From Streptomyces griseocarneus (lineage in GTDB: Bacteria > Actinomycetota > Actinomycetes > Streptomycetales > Streptomycetaceae), in NCBI RefSeq assembly GCF_014655595.1, contig NZ_BNBL01000003.1, positions 131,877-195,876 on the forward strand: a stretch of 64,000 nucleotides of DNA, written 5' to 3'. The notes below the pieces were generated by a model, which was not told where the DNA came from, searched no databases, and saw only the letters and a program-made list of their open reading frames with translations. Shown piece after piece: positions 36,543-44,841 of the stretch (positions are counted from its first letter, which is position 1; the number at the start of each line of letters is the position of its first letter). The position numbers and the translations under genes were made by a program.

Positions 36543-38129
36543 TCAGCGGCCGAGGCGCAGCAGACGGTCAAGGACCTCGGCGCCTCGGTCCACACCCGCG
36601 CTCAGCGCGACGTGGTTGTCGGGCCGTACGAGCACGAGCCCGTCACCGTCCAACCCGTACCCGCGCCGCACATGGCCCTCGTGGTCGTCGACCAGGCGCG
36701 TCGTCAGCAGGCCCGCGCACTTCTCCCCCGCCTCCGCCAGGGCCTTCGCGCTTCCCGGGCCGACGCCGAGCAGAGTGAACTCCGGCCCGGCGAAGACGTC
36801 GAAGAGCCGTATGTCCTCGCCGGTCGAGGCGTCCCGGCAGGGCGCGTCGGGCGCCCGCTCGCCCGCCTTCGGGCCGCCCCACGCCAGGGCGCCCCAGCCG
36901 TAGCCGACGCCCAGCGTGGTGACGTCGTCCGTGACCACGGCCTCCGTGCCCACGCCGGCCTCCCGCACCCCCTCGAGCACCGCGCGCAGCCGCTCGTTCG
37001 TGAGGTCGAGCGTCCACGCCGCGACCGGCAGCCGCTCCTCCTCGTAGGTGTCCAGCAGCCCGGGCCCGGCGAGACCGCGCACCACGAGCGCCAGCTTCCA
37101 GCCCAGGTTGAAGGCGTCCTGGATGCCGGTGTTCATGCCCAGCCCGCCGGCTATCGAGTGGACGTGCGCGGCGTCCCCGGCGAGGAAGACCCGCCCGGCG
37201 CGGAAGCGGTCGGCCATGCGGACGTTGATCCGGTAGGTGGAGAACCACGTCGGGTCGGACAGCCGCACTCCCGGTATCCGCGCGCACCGGTCGAAGAGCC
37301 GCTGGAAGCTCTCCAGCGACGGCGGCACGGCCCGCCCCTCGGCGTCGCGCTCGGGCGCGCCCTGCAACTGCCAGTGCGAGGAGCCCCGGAACGGGCAGAG
37401 CATGATCGCCGCGTCCTCGTCGAACCACTGGTGCCAGTAGGCGGGGTCGAGCCCGTCGGCCCGGACGTCGCCGATCACCATGCACTCCTCGGCGTCCGTC
37501 TTCCCCTCGAAGCTCACGCCCAGCGCCTTGCGCACCGGGCTGTGGCCGCCGTCGCAGCCCACGAGGTACGCGGCCGCGATGCGCCGCCCGTCGGCGAGCG
37601 TCGCGACGACGCCATCCCCGTCCTGGGTGAATCCCGTGAGCTCACAGCCCCGTTCGACCTCGGTGCCGTACTCGGCGAGCCGCTCGCGCAGGACCTGCTC
37701 GGTGCGCCACTGGGGAATGAGCAGCCCGCTGGCGTAGGGGGCGTCGGGCGTGGGGACCCGGTCCCCGAAGGCGACGTGGTCGGCGATCGCGACGCCGTCG
37801 CGGTATTTGCGCAGGGCGATGTGCTCGGTGCCGAAGGCCGCCGCCCGCTGCTCCACCCCGAGGTCGTGGAAGAGCTCGCGGCTGCGCTGGTTGAGCCCCT
37901 TGCCCCGCGAAGTGCGGTGGAACGCCGGGGACTTGTCGATGATCCGCACGGCCGCTCCGGCCCGGGCGAGCGTGCAGGCGAGGGTGAGTCCGGTGGGCCC
38001 CGCGCCCACGATCAGCACATCGGCCCGCCCGTCGGCCCGCGCCTCGGCAGGTACGCCGGCGGAAGCCATGCCGGTGGAAGTCATGCCAGTGGAAGTCATG
38101 TCGGCGGAAGTCATGTCGCTGGAGGTCAT
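36543..38129 (-). CDS. FAD-dependent aromatic-ring monooxygenase (PheA/TfdB type)
   Basis: This class-A flavoprotein hydroxylase is predicted to use NAD(P)H and O2. Visible are the Rossmann GxGxxG (LIVGAGPTGLTLACTLARAG, within residues 38-58), the DG motif LVGCDGGHSPVRK, and the GD motif FLAGDAAHVHSIAGGLGMNTGIQDAFNLGWKL. A thioredoxin-like C-terminal domain follows. The first ~24 residues are a repetitive M-T-S-x-x tract encoded by 15-bp tandem repeats, each offering an ATG, so the true start is uncertain (38129 is the most upstream). Substrate unknown. Divergent from the TetR gene. Confidence 0.88.
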   Translation of the reverse strand: MTSSDMTSADMTSTGMTSTGMASAGVPAEARADGRADVLIVGAGPTGLTLACTLARAGAAVRIIDKSPAFHRTSRGKGLNQRSRELFHDLGVEQRAAAFGTEHIALRKYRDGVAIADHVAFGDRVPTPDAPYASGLLIPQWRTEQVLRERLAEYGTEVERGCELTGFTQDGDGVVATLADGRRIAAAYLVGCDGGHSPVRKALGVSFEGKTDAEECMVIGDVRADGLDPAYWHQWFDEDAAIMLCPFRGSSHWQLQGAPERDAEGRAVPPSLESFQRLFDRCARIPGVRLSDPTWFSTYRINVRMADRFRAGRVFLAGDAAHVHSIAGGLGMNTGIQDAFNLGWKLALVVRGLAGPGLLDTYEEERLPVAAWTLDLTNERLRAVLEGVREAGVGTEAVVTDDVTTLGVGYGWGALAWGGPKAGERAPDAPCRDASTGEDIRLFDVFAGPEFTLLGVGPGSAKALAEAGEKCAGLLTTRLVDDHEGHVRRGYGLDGDGLVLVRPDNHVALSAGVDRGAEVLDRLLRLGR

Positions 38130-38164
38130 GCACCCATGAAAGACCCGCTCAGCCGAAAACGCAA

Positions 38165-38205
38165 CCGAGTAACAAAAGATTCCGAGTAACGTCACCTGCT
38201 AGAGT
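38165..38205. promoter_or_regulatory. operator/promoter region between monooxygenase and TetR genes
   Basis: CCGAGTAAC occurs twice as a direct repeat (38165-38173 and 38182-38190). A TAGAGT (38200-38205) lies 6 nt before the tetR ATG, so that transcript may be leaderless. The repeat is the likely TetR binding site. Confidence 0.55.
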
Positions 38206-38211
38206 GATGCC

Positions 38212-38847
38212 ATGGGTGATGAGCCAGGACTGCGGGAACGCAAGAAGCAGCGCACGCGCCAGGCGCTGTCCGACACCGCCATCGAGCTGTTCCTCAAGCG
38301 CGGCTTCGACCAGGTCTCCGTGGCGGACGTCGCGGCGGCCGTCGAGGTGTCCAAGCCGACGCTGTTCCGCTACTTCCCGACCAAGGAGGACCTGGCCCTG
38401 GACCGCATCGCGGACCACCAGGGCGAGGCCGCGCGCGTCGTGAGCGGCAGGACGGCGGGCCAGTCCCCGCTGGGCGCGCTCCGCGCGCACTTCCACGAGC
38501 GTCTCGAGGCCCACGACCCGGTCACGGGCCTCAACGACAACGCGATCGTGCGCGCCTTCAACGACATGCTCTACACGACGCCCAGCCTGCTGGCGCGCCT
38601 GGTCCGCTACTCCCACCGGGACGAGGAACTGCTGGCCGGGGCGCTGGAGGAGACCGGCGGGAGCGGCGGGCTGACGGCGCGGCTGGCGGCCGCCCAGATC
38701 ATCACGGTCCACCAGCGCCTCGCCGAGGAGAACTGGCGGAAGCTGGCCTCGGGCAGGACCGTCGCCGACGCCCTGCCCGAGGCCCACGCCGACGCCGACC
38801 GGGCCTACGACCTGCTCGGCGCCGGCCTCATGGAGCAGTACGCCTGA
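38212..38847 (+). CDS. TetR-family regulator, divergent from monooxygenase
   Basis: The 211-residue protein has a canonical TetR N-terminal domain: RKKQRTRQALSDTAIELFLKRGFDQVSVADVAAAVEVSKPTLFRYFPTKEDL (about 10-62), where the second helix ends in the KPTLFRYF recognition turn. The ligand-binding C-terminal half is helical and not assignable. The 82-nt divergent arrangement indicates control of the flavin monooxygenase and itself. The ATG at 38212 has no clear ribosome site. Confidence 0.9.
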   Translation: MGDEPGLRERKKQRTRQALSDTAIELFLKRGFDQVSVADVAAAVEVSKPTLFRYFPTKEDLALDRIADHQGEAARVVSGRTAGQSPLGALRAHFHERLEAHDPVTGLNDNAIVRAFNDMLYTTPSLLARLVRYSHRDEELLAGALEETGGSGGLTARLAAAQIITVHQRLAEENWRKLASGRTVADALPEAHADADRAYDLLGAGLMEQYA

Positions 38848-38886
38848 CCGCTCCCCGCGTCGGCGTCCCGTCCCGGCGGGCCCGGC

Positions 38887-40530
38887 CTACTCCTGCGGCT
38901 CGACGCCCGCGCGCCGCAGCCCGTAGGCGTAGGCGTCGTCGAGCGCCTGCCAGGAGGCCGCGATGACGTTCTCGGCCACGCCCACCGTCGACCACTCGCC
39001 GTTCTCGTCGCTGGTGGAGACCAGGACCCGGGTGGTCGAGCCGGTGCCGAGACCGCCCTCGAGGATGCGGACCTTGTAGTCCGTCAGCTTCAGCGAGGCG
39101 AGCTGGGGATAGATGCGCTCCAGCGCGACGCGCAGCGCGCGGTCGAGCGCGTTGACGGGTCCGTTGCCCTCGGCAGTGGCGACGATGCGCTCGCCCTTGG
39201 CCCACAGCTTCACCGTCGCCTCGTTGGCGTGCGTGCCGTCGGGGCGGTCCTCGACGATGGCGCGCCAGGACTCCACGCGGTAGTAGCGGCGCGCCCTGCC
39301 CTCGACCTCCGCGCGGAGCAGCAGCTCGAAGGAGGCGTCGGCGGCCTCGTAGGTGTAGCCCGCCAGCTCGCGTTCCTTGACCCGCTCGACGACGCGGCCG
39401 ATCAGCTCGCGGTCGCCGCCGAGGTCGATGCCGAGCTCCTTGCCCTTGAGCTCGACGGAGGCCCGGCCGGCCATGTCGGAGACGAGCATCCGCATGGTGT
39501 TGCCGACCCGCTCCGGGTCGATGTGCTGGTAGAGGTCCGGGTCCACCTTGATCGCCGAGGCGTGCAGCCCGGCCTTGTGGGCGAAGGCGGAAACTCCCAC
39601 GTACGGCTGATGGGTGGCGGGCGTGAGGTTGACGACCTCGGCGATGGCGTGCGAGATCCGGGTCATCTCGGCGAGCTTGCCCGCGGGCAGCACCCGGCGC
39701 CCGTACTTGATCTCCAGGGCCGCCACGACCGGGAAGAGGTTGGAGTTGCCGACGCGCTCGCCGTAGCCGTTGGCGGTGCACTGCACGTGCGTGGCGCCCG
39801 CGTCCACGGCGGCGAGGGTGTTGGCCACGGCGCAGCCGGTGTCGTCCTGGGCGTGGATGCCCAGGCGCGCGCCGGTGTCGGCGAGCACCGTGCGTACGAC
39901 CGCCTCGACCTGGGCGGGCAGCATGCCGCCGTTGGTGTCGCACAGCACGACGACGTCGGCGCCGGCCTCGTGGGCGGCGCGGACGACCTCGGTGGCGTAG
40001 CCGGGGTTGGCGCGGTAGCCGTCGAAGAAGTGCTCGCAGTCGATGAAGACGCGACGGCCCTGACCGCGCAGGTAGGCGACCGTGTCGCGCACCATGGCGA
40101 GGTTCTCCTCGAGCGTGGTGCGCAGGGCGAGTTCGACGTGCCGGTCGTGGGACTTGGCCACCAGGGTGATCACGGGGGCCTGCGAGTCCAGCAGCGCGGC
40201 CACCTGCGCGTCGTCCTCGGCGCGTACGCCCGCCTTGCGGGTGGCGCCGAACGCCACGAGCTGCGCGTGCCGGAAGTCGATCTCCTCGCGGGCGCGCCGG
40301 AAGAACTCGGTGTCCCGGGGGTTGGCGCCGGGCCAGCCGCCCTCGATGAAGCCGACGCCGAACTCGTCCAGGTGGCGGGCGATGGTCAGCTTGTCCGCGA
40401 CGGTGAGATTGATGCCCTCGCGCTGGGCACCGTCGCGCAGCGTGGTGTCGAAGACGTGGAAGCCGTCGTCGAGGCCGTCGTCGGGGGCGTTGTCGAGGCC
40501 GTCGCCGGGGCCGTCGGTTGCGTCCGTCAT
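38887..40530 (-). CDS. cimA: (R)-citramalate synthase
   Basis: CimA condenses pyruvate and acetyl-CoA to citramalate, the threonine-independent route to 2-oxobutyrate and isoleucine. The 547-residue protein has the HMGL-like TIM barrel (VFDTTLRDGAQREGINL from about residue 26, GGWPGANPRD, HAQDDTGCAVAN, CTANGYGERVGN) and a LeuA-type C-terminal regulatory domain where isoleucine feedback occurs. Residues 6-22 are an Asp/Gly-rich repeat absent from the fold core. The ATG at 40530 has AGGAG 11 nt upstream. A hairpin attenuator with leader peptide lies just upstream. Confidence 0.94.
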   Translation of the reverse strand: MTDATDGPGDGLDNAPDDGLDDGFHVFDTTLRDGAQREGINLTVADKLTIARHLDEFGVGFIEGGWPGANPRDTEFFRRAREEIDFRHAQLVAFGATRKAGVRAEDDAQVAALLDSQAPVITLVAKSHDRHVELALRTTLEENLAMVRDTVAYLRGQGRRVFIDCEHFFDGYRANPGYATEVVRAAHEAGADVVVLCDTNGGMLPAQVEAVVRTVLADTGARLGIHAQDDTGCAVANTLAAVDAGATHVQCTANGYGERVGNSNLFPVVAALEIKYGRRVLPAGKLAEMTRISHAIAEVVNLTPATHQPYVGVSAFAHKAGLHASAIKVDPDLYQHIDPERVGNTMRMLVSDMAGRASVELKGKELGIDLGGDRELIGRVVERVKERELAGYTYEAADASFELLLRAEVEGRARRYYRVESWRAIVEDRPDGTHANEATVKLWAKGERIVATAEGNGPVNALDRALRVALERIYPQLASLKLTDYKVRILEGGLGTGSTTRVLVSTSDENGEWSTVGVAENVIAASWQALDDAYAYGLRRAGVEPQE

Positions 40531-40634
40531 GCTGCTCTGACTCCTGTGAGGATCTCGGTCTACCGGAATGACCGGTTCCACCGTCCCCCTATGATCCCTC
40601 GCCCTGCGTCTCCGATGGGGTGGTCCGGAAACGC

Positions 40635-40659
40635 AAAAACCTCTCGCGGGTGCGAGAGG
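40635..40659 (-). terminator. cimA attenuator hairpin with T-tract
   Basis: On the minus strand CCTCTCGC-ACCC-GCGAGAGG (40640-40659) is followed by five T (40635-40639). It sits 105 nt ahead of the cimA start, so it would stop transcription before the gene. A second perfect 8-bp hairpin (40688-40714) lies between it and the leader-peptide stop. Confidence 0.75.
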
Positions 40660-40714
40660 TCTGCGCGCGGGTCTGGGACGACGGTGTCCGCTTCGTACGG
40701 GTGGTGCGAAGCGG

Positions 40715-40765
40715 TCACTGCGGACCGGCGCGCCTGCTGCCAATAATCGTGGCGAACGGGAGCAT
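40715..40765 (-). CDS. putative Ile leader peptide of cimA
   Basis: A 16-codon frame reads M-L-P-F-A-T-I-I-G-S-R-R-A-G-P-Q-stop, with two adjacent isoleucines both encoded by ATT (40742-40747), a rare codon in this genome. It ends one base before the first leader hairpin, and the attenuator follows ~55 nt later. The architecture equals classical amino-acid attenuation. The ribosome site is weak, and two other frames also cross this stretch. Confidence 0.5.
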   Translation of the reverse strand: MLPFATIIGSRRAGPQ

Positions 40766-40808
40766 GAGGGCATGCTGGCACAGGTCCGGCCCCCGATGTG
40801 GGCGAGTC

Positions 40809-42131
40809 TCAGGATGCGGGCACCTTGTCCGCGTCCGGGCGGCCCTCGGGCGTTCCTCCGACCCGCTTCAGGTCGATGTCGCGCGTCTCGCGCATGGTGA
40901 GGTAGACGATCAGCGAGACCGCCGCACAGCCGGCCACGTACCAGTAGAAGCCCGACTCGATGCCGCCCTTCTTGAACCACAGGGCCACGTACTCCGCCGT
41001 CCCGCCGAACAGCGCGTTGGCGATCGCGTACGGCAGGGCCACGCCGAGGGACCGTACGCCCGTCGGGAACAGCTCCGCCTTCACACAGGCGTTGATCGAC
41101 GTGTAGCCGGTGACCACCACCAGCGCCAGCAGCGACAGCCCGAGCGCCGGCCAGAACGACCCCGCCTGCCGGAGCATCGTCATGATCGGCACGGTGAGGA
41201 AGGTCGAGCCGACGGCGAAGGTGATCAGCAGCGGGCGGCGACCGATCCGGTCCGACAGCGCGCCGGCCAGCGGCTGCAGGCAGGCGAAGACGATCAGCGC
41301 GCAGAAGCTGACGAGCGTCGCCGTCTGCTTCGGCAGGCCCGCGGAGTTCGAGAGGTACTTGGTGAGGTAGGTGGTGTACGTGTAGTAGGCCACCGTGCCA
41401 CCCATGGTCAGCGCGATCACCAGGAACGCCTCGCGCTTGTGCCGCAGCAGCGCCCGGATCGTGCCGCGCTCCGAGGCGTCGGCGTCGCTCTCCTCGTACG
41501 TCTCCGTCTCGAGCATGTTGCGGCGCAGGTAGAAGATCACGGCCGCGCCCAGGGCCCCCACGACGAATGGGATGCGCCAGCCCCAGCTGTGCAGTTCGCC
41601 GCTGGTGAGGGTGCGCTGCAGGATGATCTGGATGCCCAGGCCCAGGATCTGGCCCGCGGTCATCGACACGTACTGGAAGCTGGAGGCGAACCCGCGGCGG
41701 CCCGGCGCGGAGGCCTCGGTGAGGTACGTGGCGCTGGCCGCGTACTCGCCGCCCACCGACAGCCCCTGCAGCAGCCGGGCGACGAGCAGGACGGCGACGC
41801 CGCCGTAGCCCGCGACCGCGTACGTGGGGGCGACGGCGATCAGCACCGCGGACGCCGACATCAGGGTGACGGTCAGCGTCAGCGCCGCCTTGCGGCCGCG
41901 CCGGTCGCCGACGCGGCCCAGCAGCCAGCCGCCGACGGGCCGCATGAAGAAGCCGACGGCGAAGATGCCGGCGGTGTTCATCAGCTTCGCGGTGTCATTG
42001 CCCTCGGGGAAGAAGGATCCCGCGAAGTACGTGGCGAAGCTGGCGTAGACGAACCAGTCGAACCACTCGACCATGTTGCCGGCCGAGCCGACCCAGATCT
42101 TCTTCCAATGCTGTGACTGTCCCTGTCCCAT
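40809..42131 (-). CDS. MFS transporter, metabolite:H+ symporter (MHS) family
   Basis: The 440-residue, ~12-TM transporter has MHS hallmarks: WVGSAGNMVEWFDWFVYA at the first helix, RPVGGWLLGRVGDRRGRK after helix 2, LQGLSVGGEYAAS in helix 4-5, and SDRIGRRPLL in the second half. Relatives carry alpha-ketoglutarate, citrate, shikimate or betaine; the substrate cannot be assigned. Its neighbours are cimA and ilvE, so a branched-chain keto-acid or dicarboxylate is possible but unproven. ATG at 42131. The cimA leader begins 44 nt after its stop. Confidence 0.88.
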   Translation of the reverse strand: MGQGQSQHWKKIWVGSAGNMVEWFDWFVYASFATYFAGSFFPEGNDTAKLMNTAGIFAVGFFMRPVGGWLLGRVGDRRGRKAALTLTVTLMSASAVLIAVAPTYAVAGYGGVAVLLVARLLQGLSVGGEYAASATYLTEASAPGRRGFASSFQYVSMTAGQILGLGIQIILQRTLTSGELHSWGWRIPFVVGALGAAVIFYLRRNMLETETYEESDADASERGTIRALLRHKREAFLVIALTMGGTVAYYTYTTYLTKYLSNSAGLPKQTATLVSFCALIVFACLQPLAGALSDRIGRRPLLITFAVGSTFLTVPIMTMLRQAGSFWPALGLSLLALVVVTGYTSINACVKAELFPTGVRSLGVALPYAIANALFGGTAEYVALWFKKGGIESGFYWYVAGCAAVSLIVYLTMRETRDIDLKRVGGTPEGRPDADKVPAS

Positions 42132-42252
42132 GGTCGATCACGGTGGCGGAACAGCCGGGTTTCGGACAAGGGTGCGGACGGCAACGATCACGCGTACTTG
42201 CGTGCGTTGTGTTCACGACAAGAGGTCATGGCGACGACTCACGCCGGCCATG

Positions 42253-42282
42253 CATGACCGCTGCTCATGAACAGCGGTCATG
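42253..42282 (-). terminator. inverted repeat after ilvE
   Basis: A perfect 11-bp inverted repeat (42253-42263 / 42272-42282) begins 34 nt after the ilvE stop and precedes the MHS gene. It is much less GC-rich than other terminators here, and the loop plus flanks repeat CATGA, so an operator role is also possible. Confidence 0.5.
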
Positions 42283-42316
42283 CCGACGGTCGCCGGCGGT
42301 CCGGCTACGGCGGGCC

Positions 42317-43405
42317 TCAGCCCAGCGGGTGCATCCAGCCGTGGGTGTCCTCGGCCGCACCGGTCTGGACGTCCAGCAGCGCCTTGCGGAGCTTCATGGT
42401 CACCTCGCCGGGCTGCCCGTCCGCCTGGGTCCACTCGCCGCCCGCGGACTTCACCGAGCCGACCGGGGTGATCACCGCGGCCGTGCCGCAGGCGAAGACC
42501 TCGGTGAGGGTGCCGTTCTCGGTGTCGCGCTTCCACTGGTCGGTGGAGATCCGGCCCTCCTCGGAGGTGTAGCCGAGGTCCTTGGCGATCTTGAGCAGCG
42601 AGTCACGGGTGACGCCGGCCAGCAGCGAGCCGGTCAGCTCGGGCGTGACGATCTTGTCCCCGTACACGAAGTACAGGTTCATCCCGCCCATTTCCTCGAC
42701 CCACTTGTGCTCCAGCGCGTCGAGCCACACGACCTGGTCGCAGCCCTTCTCGGCCGCCTCGGCCTGGGCGAGCAGCGAGGCCGCGTAGTTGCCGCCGGTC
42801 TTGGCGAAGCCCATGCCGCCGGGGACGGCGCGGACGTAGTTCTCGGAGAGCCAGACGGAGACGGGCTTGACGCCACCGGGGAAGTAGGCGCCCGCCGGGG
42901 AGGCAATCACGATGAAGAGGTACTCGTTGGCGGGCTTCACGCCCAGGCCGACCTCGGTCGCGATCATGAACGGGCGCAGGTAGAGGGACTCCTCGCCGCC
43001 GTGCGCGGGAACCCAGGCCTGGTCCTGGCGGACGAGGACGTCACAGGCCTCGATGAACAGCTCGACCGGCAGCTCCGGCATGGCGAGCCGGCGGGCCGAC
43101 GACTGGAAGCGCAGGGCGTTGGCCTCGGGCCGGAAGGTGGCGACGGAGCCGTCGGGGCGGCGGTAGGCCTTGAGCCCCTCGAAGATCTCCTGGGCGTAGT
43201 GGAGCGTCATGTTCGCCGGGTCGATCGACAGCGGCGCGTACGGAACGAGCTGGGCGTCGTGCCAGCCGCGGCCCTCGGTCCACTTGATGGTCACCATGTG
43301 ATCGGTGAAGTGGCGGCCGAAGCCGGGGCTGGCCAGGATCTTCTCCCGCTCCGCGGCGGACAGCGGGTGTGCGGAGGGCTTGAGCTCGATCGTGGGCGTC
43401 GTCAT
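42317..43405 (-). CDS. ilvE: branched-chain amino acid aminotransferase
   Basis: IlvE is the last step of Val, Leu and Ile synthesis. The 362-residue fold-type IV PLP enzyme has the internal-aldimine lysine K202 in [19 protein letters not shown] and [22 protein letters not shown] and the C-terminal [15 protein letters not shown] phosphate-binding segment. It is the longer class-II type found in actinobacteria. ATG at 43405 with a GAAGG site. A GATAAT at 43508-43513 (minus strand) could be its -10. Confidence 0.96.
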   Translation of the reverse strand: MTTPTIELKPSAHPLSAAEREKILASPGFGRHFTDHMVTIKWTEGRGWHDAQLVPYAPLSIDPANMTLHYAQEIFEGLKAYRRPDGSVATFRPEANALRFQSSARRLAMPELPVELFIEACDVLVRQDQAWVPAHGGEESLYLRPFMIATEVGLGVKPANEYLFIVIASPAGAYFPGGVKPVSVWLSENYVRAVPGGMGFAKTGGNYAASLLAQAEAAEKGCDQVVWLDALEHKWVEEMGGMNLYFVYGDKIVTPELTGSLLAGVTRDSLLKIAKDLGYTSEEGRISTDQWKRDTENGTLTEVFACGTAAVITPVGSVKSAGGEWTQADGQPGEVTMKLRKALLDVQTGAAEDTHGWMHPLG

Positions 43406-43544
43406 GAATGCGTGTCCTTCACCTTGGTGTGTGGCGGACCGCGCTCACTCCGTCCCGGTGTGTACGAGGACGTCCGAGCTTCGCCTCATATCGCGGCCCC
43501 ACGTTCGATTATCGCTCGTGAGGGGCCCGACGGAAAATGTGTGT

Positions 43545-43580
43545 GCGCGGCCGGGAATCGATGGTGGCATCCGGCCGCGC
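43545..43580 (-). terminator. leuB terminator
   Basis: A perfect 10-bp inverted repeat (43545-43554 / 43571-43580) 76 nt after the leuB stop. Confidence 0.65.
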
Positions 43581-43656
43581 GACGGCACACCCGGGGAAGG
43601 CGGCGGAAGCCGCGCTTCCCCGAGGGGTGGCGCCGGAAGACGTGCGGGCGGACGGA

Positions 43657-44712
43657 TCAGCCGGTTACGGAGGCGGCGAGTACGCGCGATACGAGCGCGT
43701 CGCCGATCTGGTCCGTCGTGCGGAACGATCCGTCCCGCGCGGTGACGTCCTCGGCGACGGCCGTCTCGACGCGGGCCGCCTCGGCCTCGTAGCCGAGGTG
43801 GCGCAGCAGCAGCGCCACGGACAGCACGGTGGCCGTCGGGTCGGCCTTCCCGGTGCCGGCGATGTCGGGCGCGGAACCGTGGACCGGCTCGAACATCGAG
43901 GGGAAGGTGCCGTCGGGGTTGATGTTGCCCGAGGCCGCGAGGCCGATGCCGCCGGTGACGGCGGCGGCGAGGTCGGTGAGGATGTCGCCGAAGAGGTTGT
44001 CGGTGACGATCACGTCGAAGCGGCCGGGGTCGGTGACGAAGAAGATCGTCGCGGCGTCGACGTGCAGGTAGTCGGTGGTGACCTCGGGGTACTCCTGGCC
44101 CACCCGGTCGAAGATGTTCTTCCACAGGTGGCCGGCGTGGACGAGGACGTTGTTCTTGTGAACCAGCGTCAGCTTCCGGCGGGGGCGGGCCTGGGCGCGC
44201 TCGTAGGCGTCGCGGACCACGCGCTCCACGCCGTAGGCGGTGTTGACGCTGACCTCGGTGGCGACCTCGGCGGGGGTGCCGGTGCGCATCGTGCCGCCGT
44301 TGCCCACGTAGGGGCCCTCGGTGCCCTCGCGGATGACCACGAAGTCGATGTCGGGGCGGCCGGCGAGCGGGGTAGCCGTATTGGGGAACAGCTTCGCGGG
44401 GCGCAGGTTGACGTAGTGGTCGAACGCGAAGCGCAGCTTGAGCAGCAGCCCGCGCTCGAGCACGCCGGACGGCACGGAGGGGTCGCCGACCGCGCCGAGC
44501 AGGATCGCGTCGTGCTGCTTGAGGGAGTCGAGCTCGACGCCCGTCAGGGTCTCGCCGGTGGCGTGCCAGCGGCGGGCTCCGAGGTCGTACTCCCTGGTCT
44601 CGAGCTTGACGTCCGAAGGGAGTACGGAACCGAGGACCTTGAGGCCCTGGGCCACGACTTCGGGGCCGATGCCGTCACCGGGGATCACTGCGAGGCGAAT
44701 GCTGCGAGACAT
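43657..44712 (-). CDS. leuB: 3-isopropylmalate dehydrogenase
   Basis: LeuB oxidises 3-isopropylmalate to ketoisocaproate using NAD+. The 351-residue protein opens [15 protein letters not shown], and has the substrate loop [30 protein letters not shown], the catalytic-lysine KNNVLVHAG, and the metal site [27 protein letters not shown]. It is separate from leuCD here. ATG at 44712 with GGGAG upstream; divergent from the phosphatase gene. Confidence 0.96.
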   Translation of the reverse strand: MSRSIRLAVIPGDGIGPEVVAQGLKVLGSVLPSDVKLETREYDLGARRWHATGETLTGVELDSLKQHDAILLGAVGDPSVPSGVLERGLLLKLRFAFDHYVNLRPAKLFPNTATPLAGRPDIDFVVIREGTEGPYVGNGGTMRTGTPAEVATEVSVNTAYGVERVVRDAYERAQARPRRKLTLVHKNNVLVHAGHLWKNIFDRVGQEYPEVTTDYLHVDAATIFFVTDPGRFDVIVTDNLFGDILTDLAAAVTGGIGLAASGNINPDGTFPSMFEPVHGSAPDIAGTGKADPTATVLSVALLLRHLGYEAEAARVETAVAEDVTARDGSFRTTDQIGDALVSRVLAASVTG

Positions 44713-44841
44713 ACGGGGACCGTACTCCCTCGTCCCGATGGATGACACGTACCGTCCATATCGCGGACACGATGCCATCCGGACAGGCCACGTTCGGCCG
44801 AAGCATGTGTCCCCGCCGGGGTTTCCTGGGACCTTCCCGGC

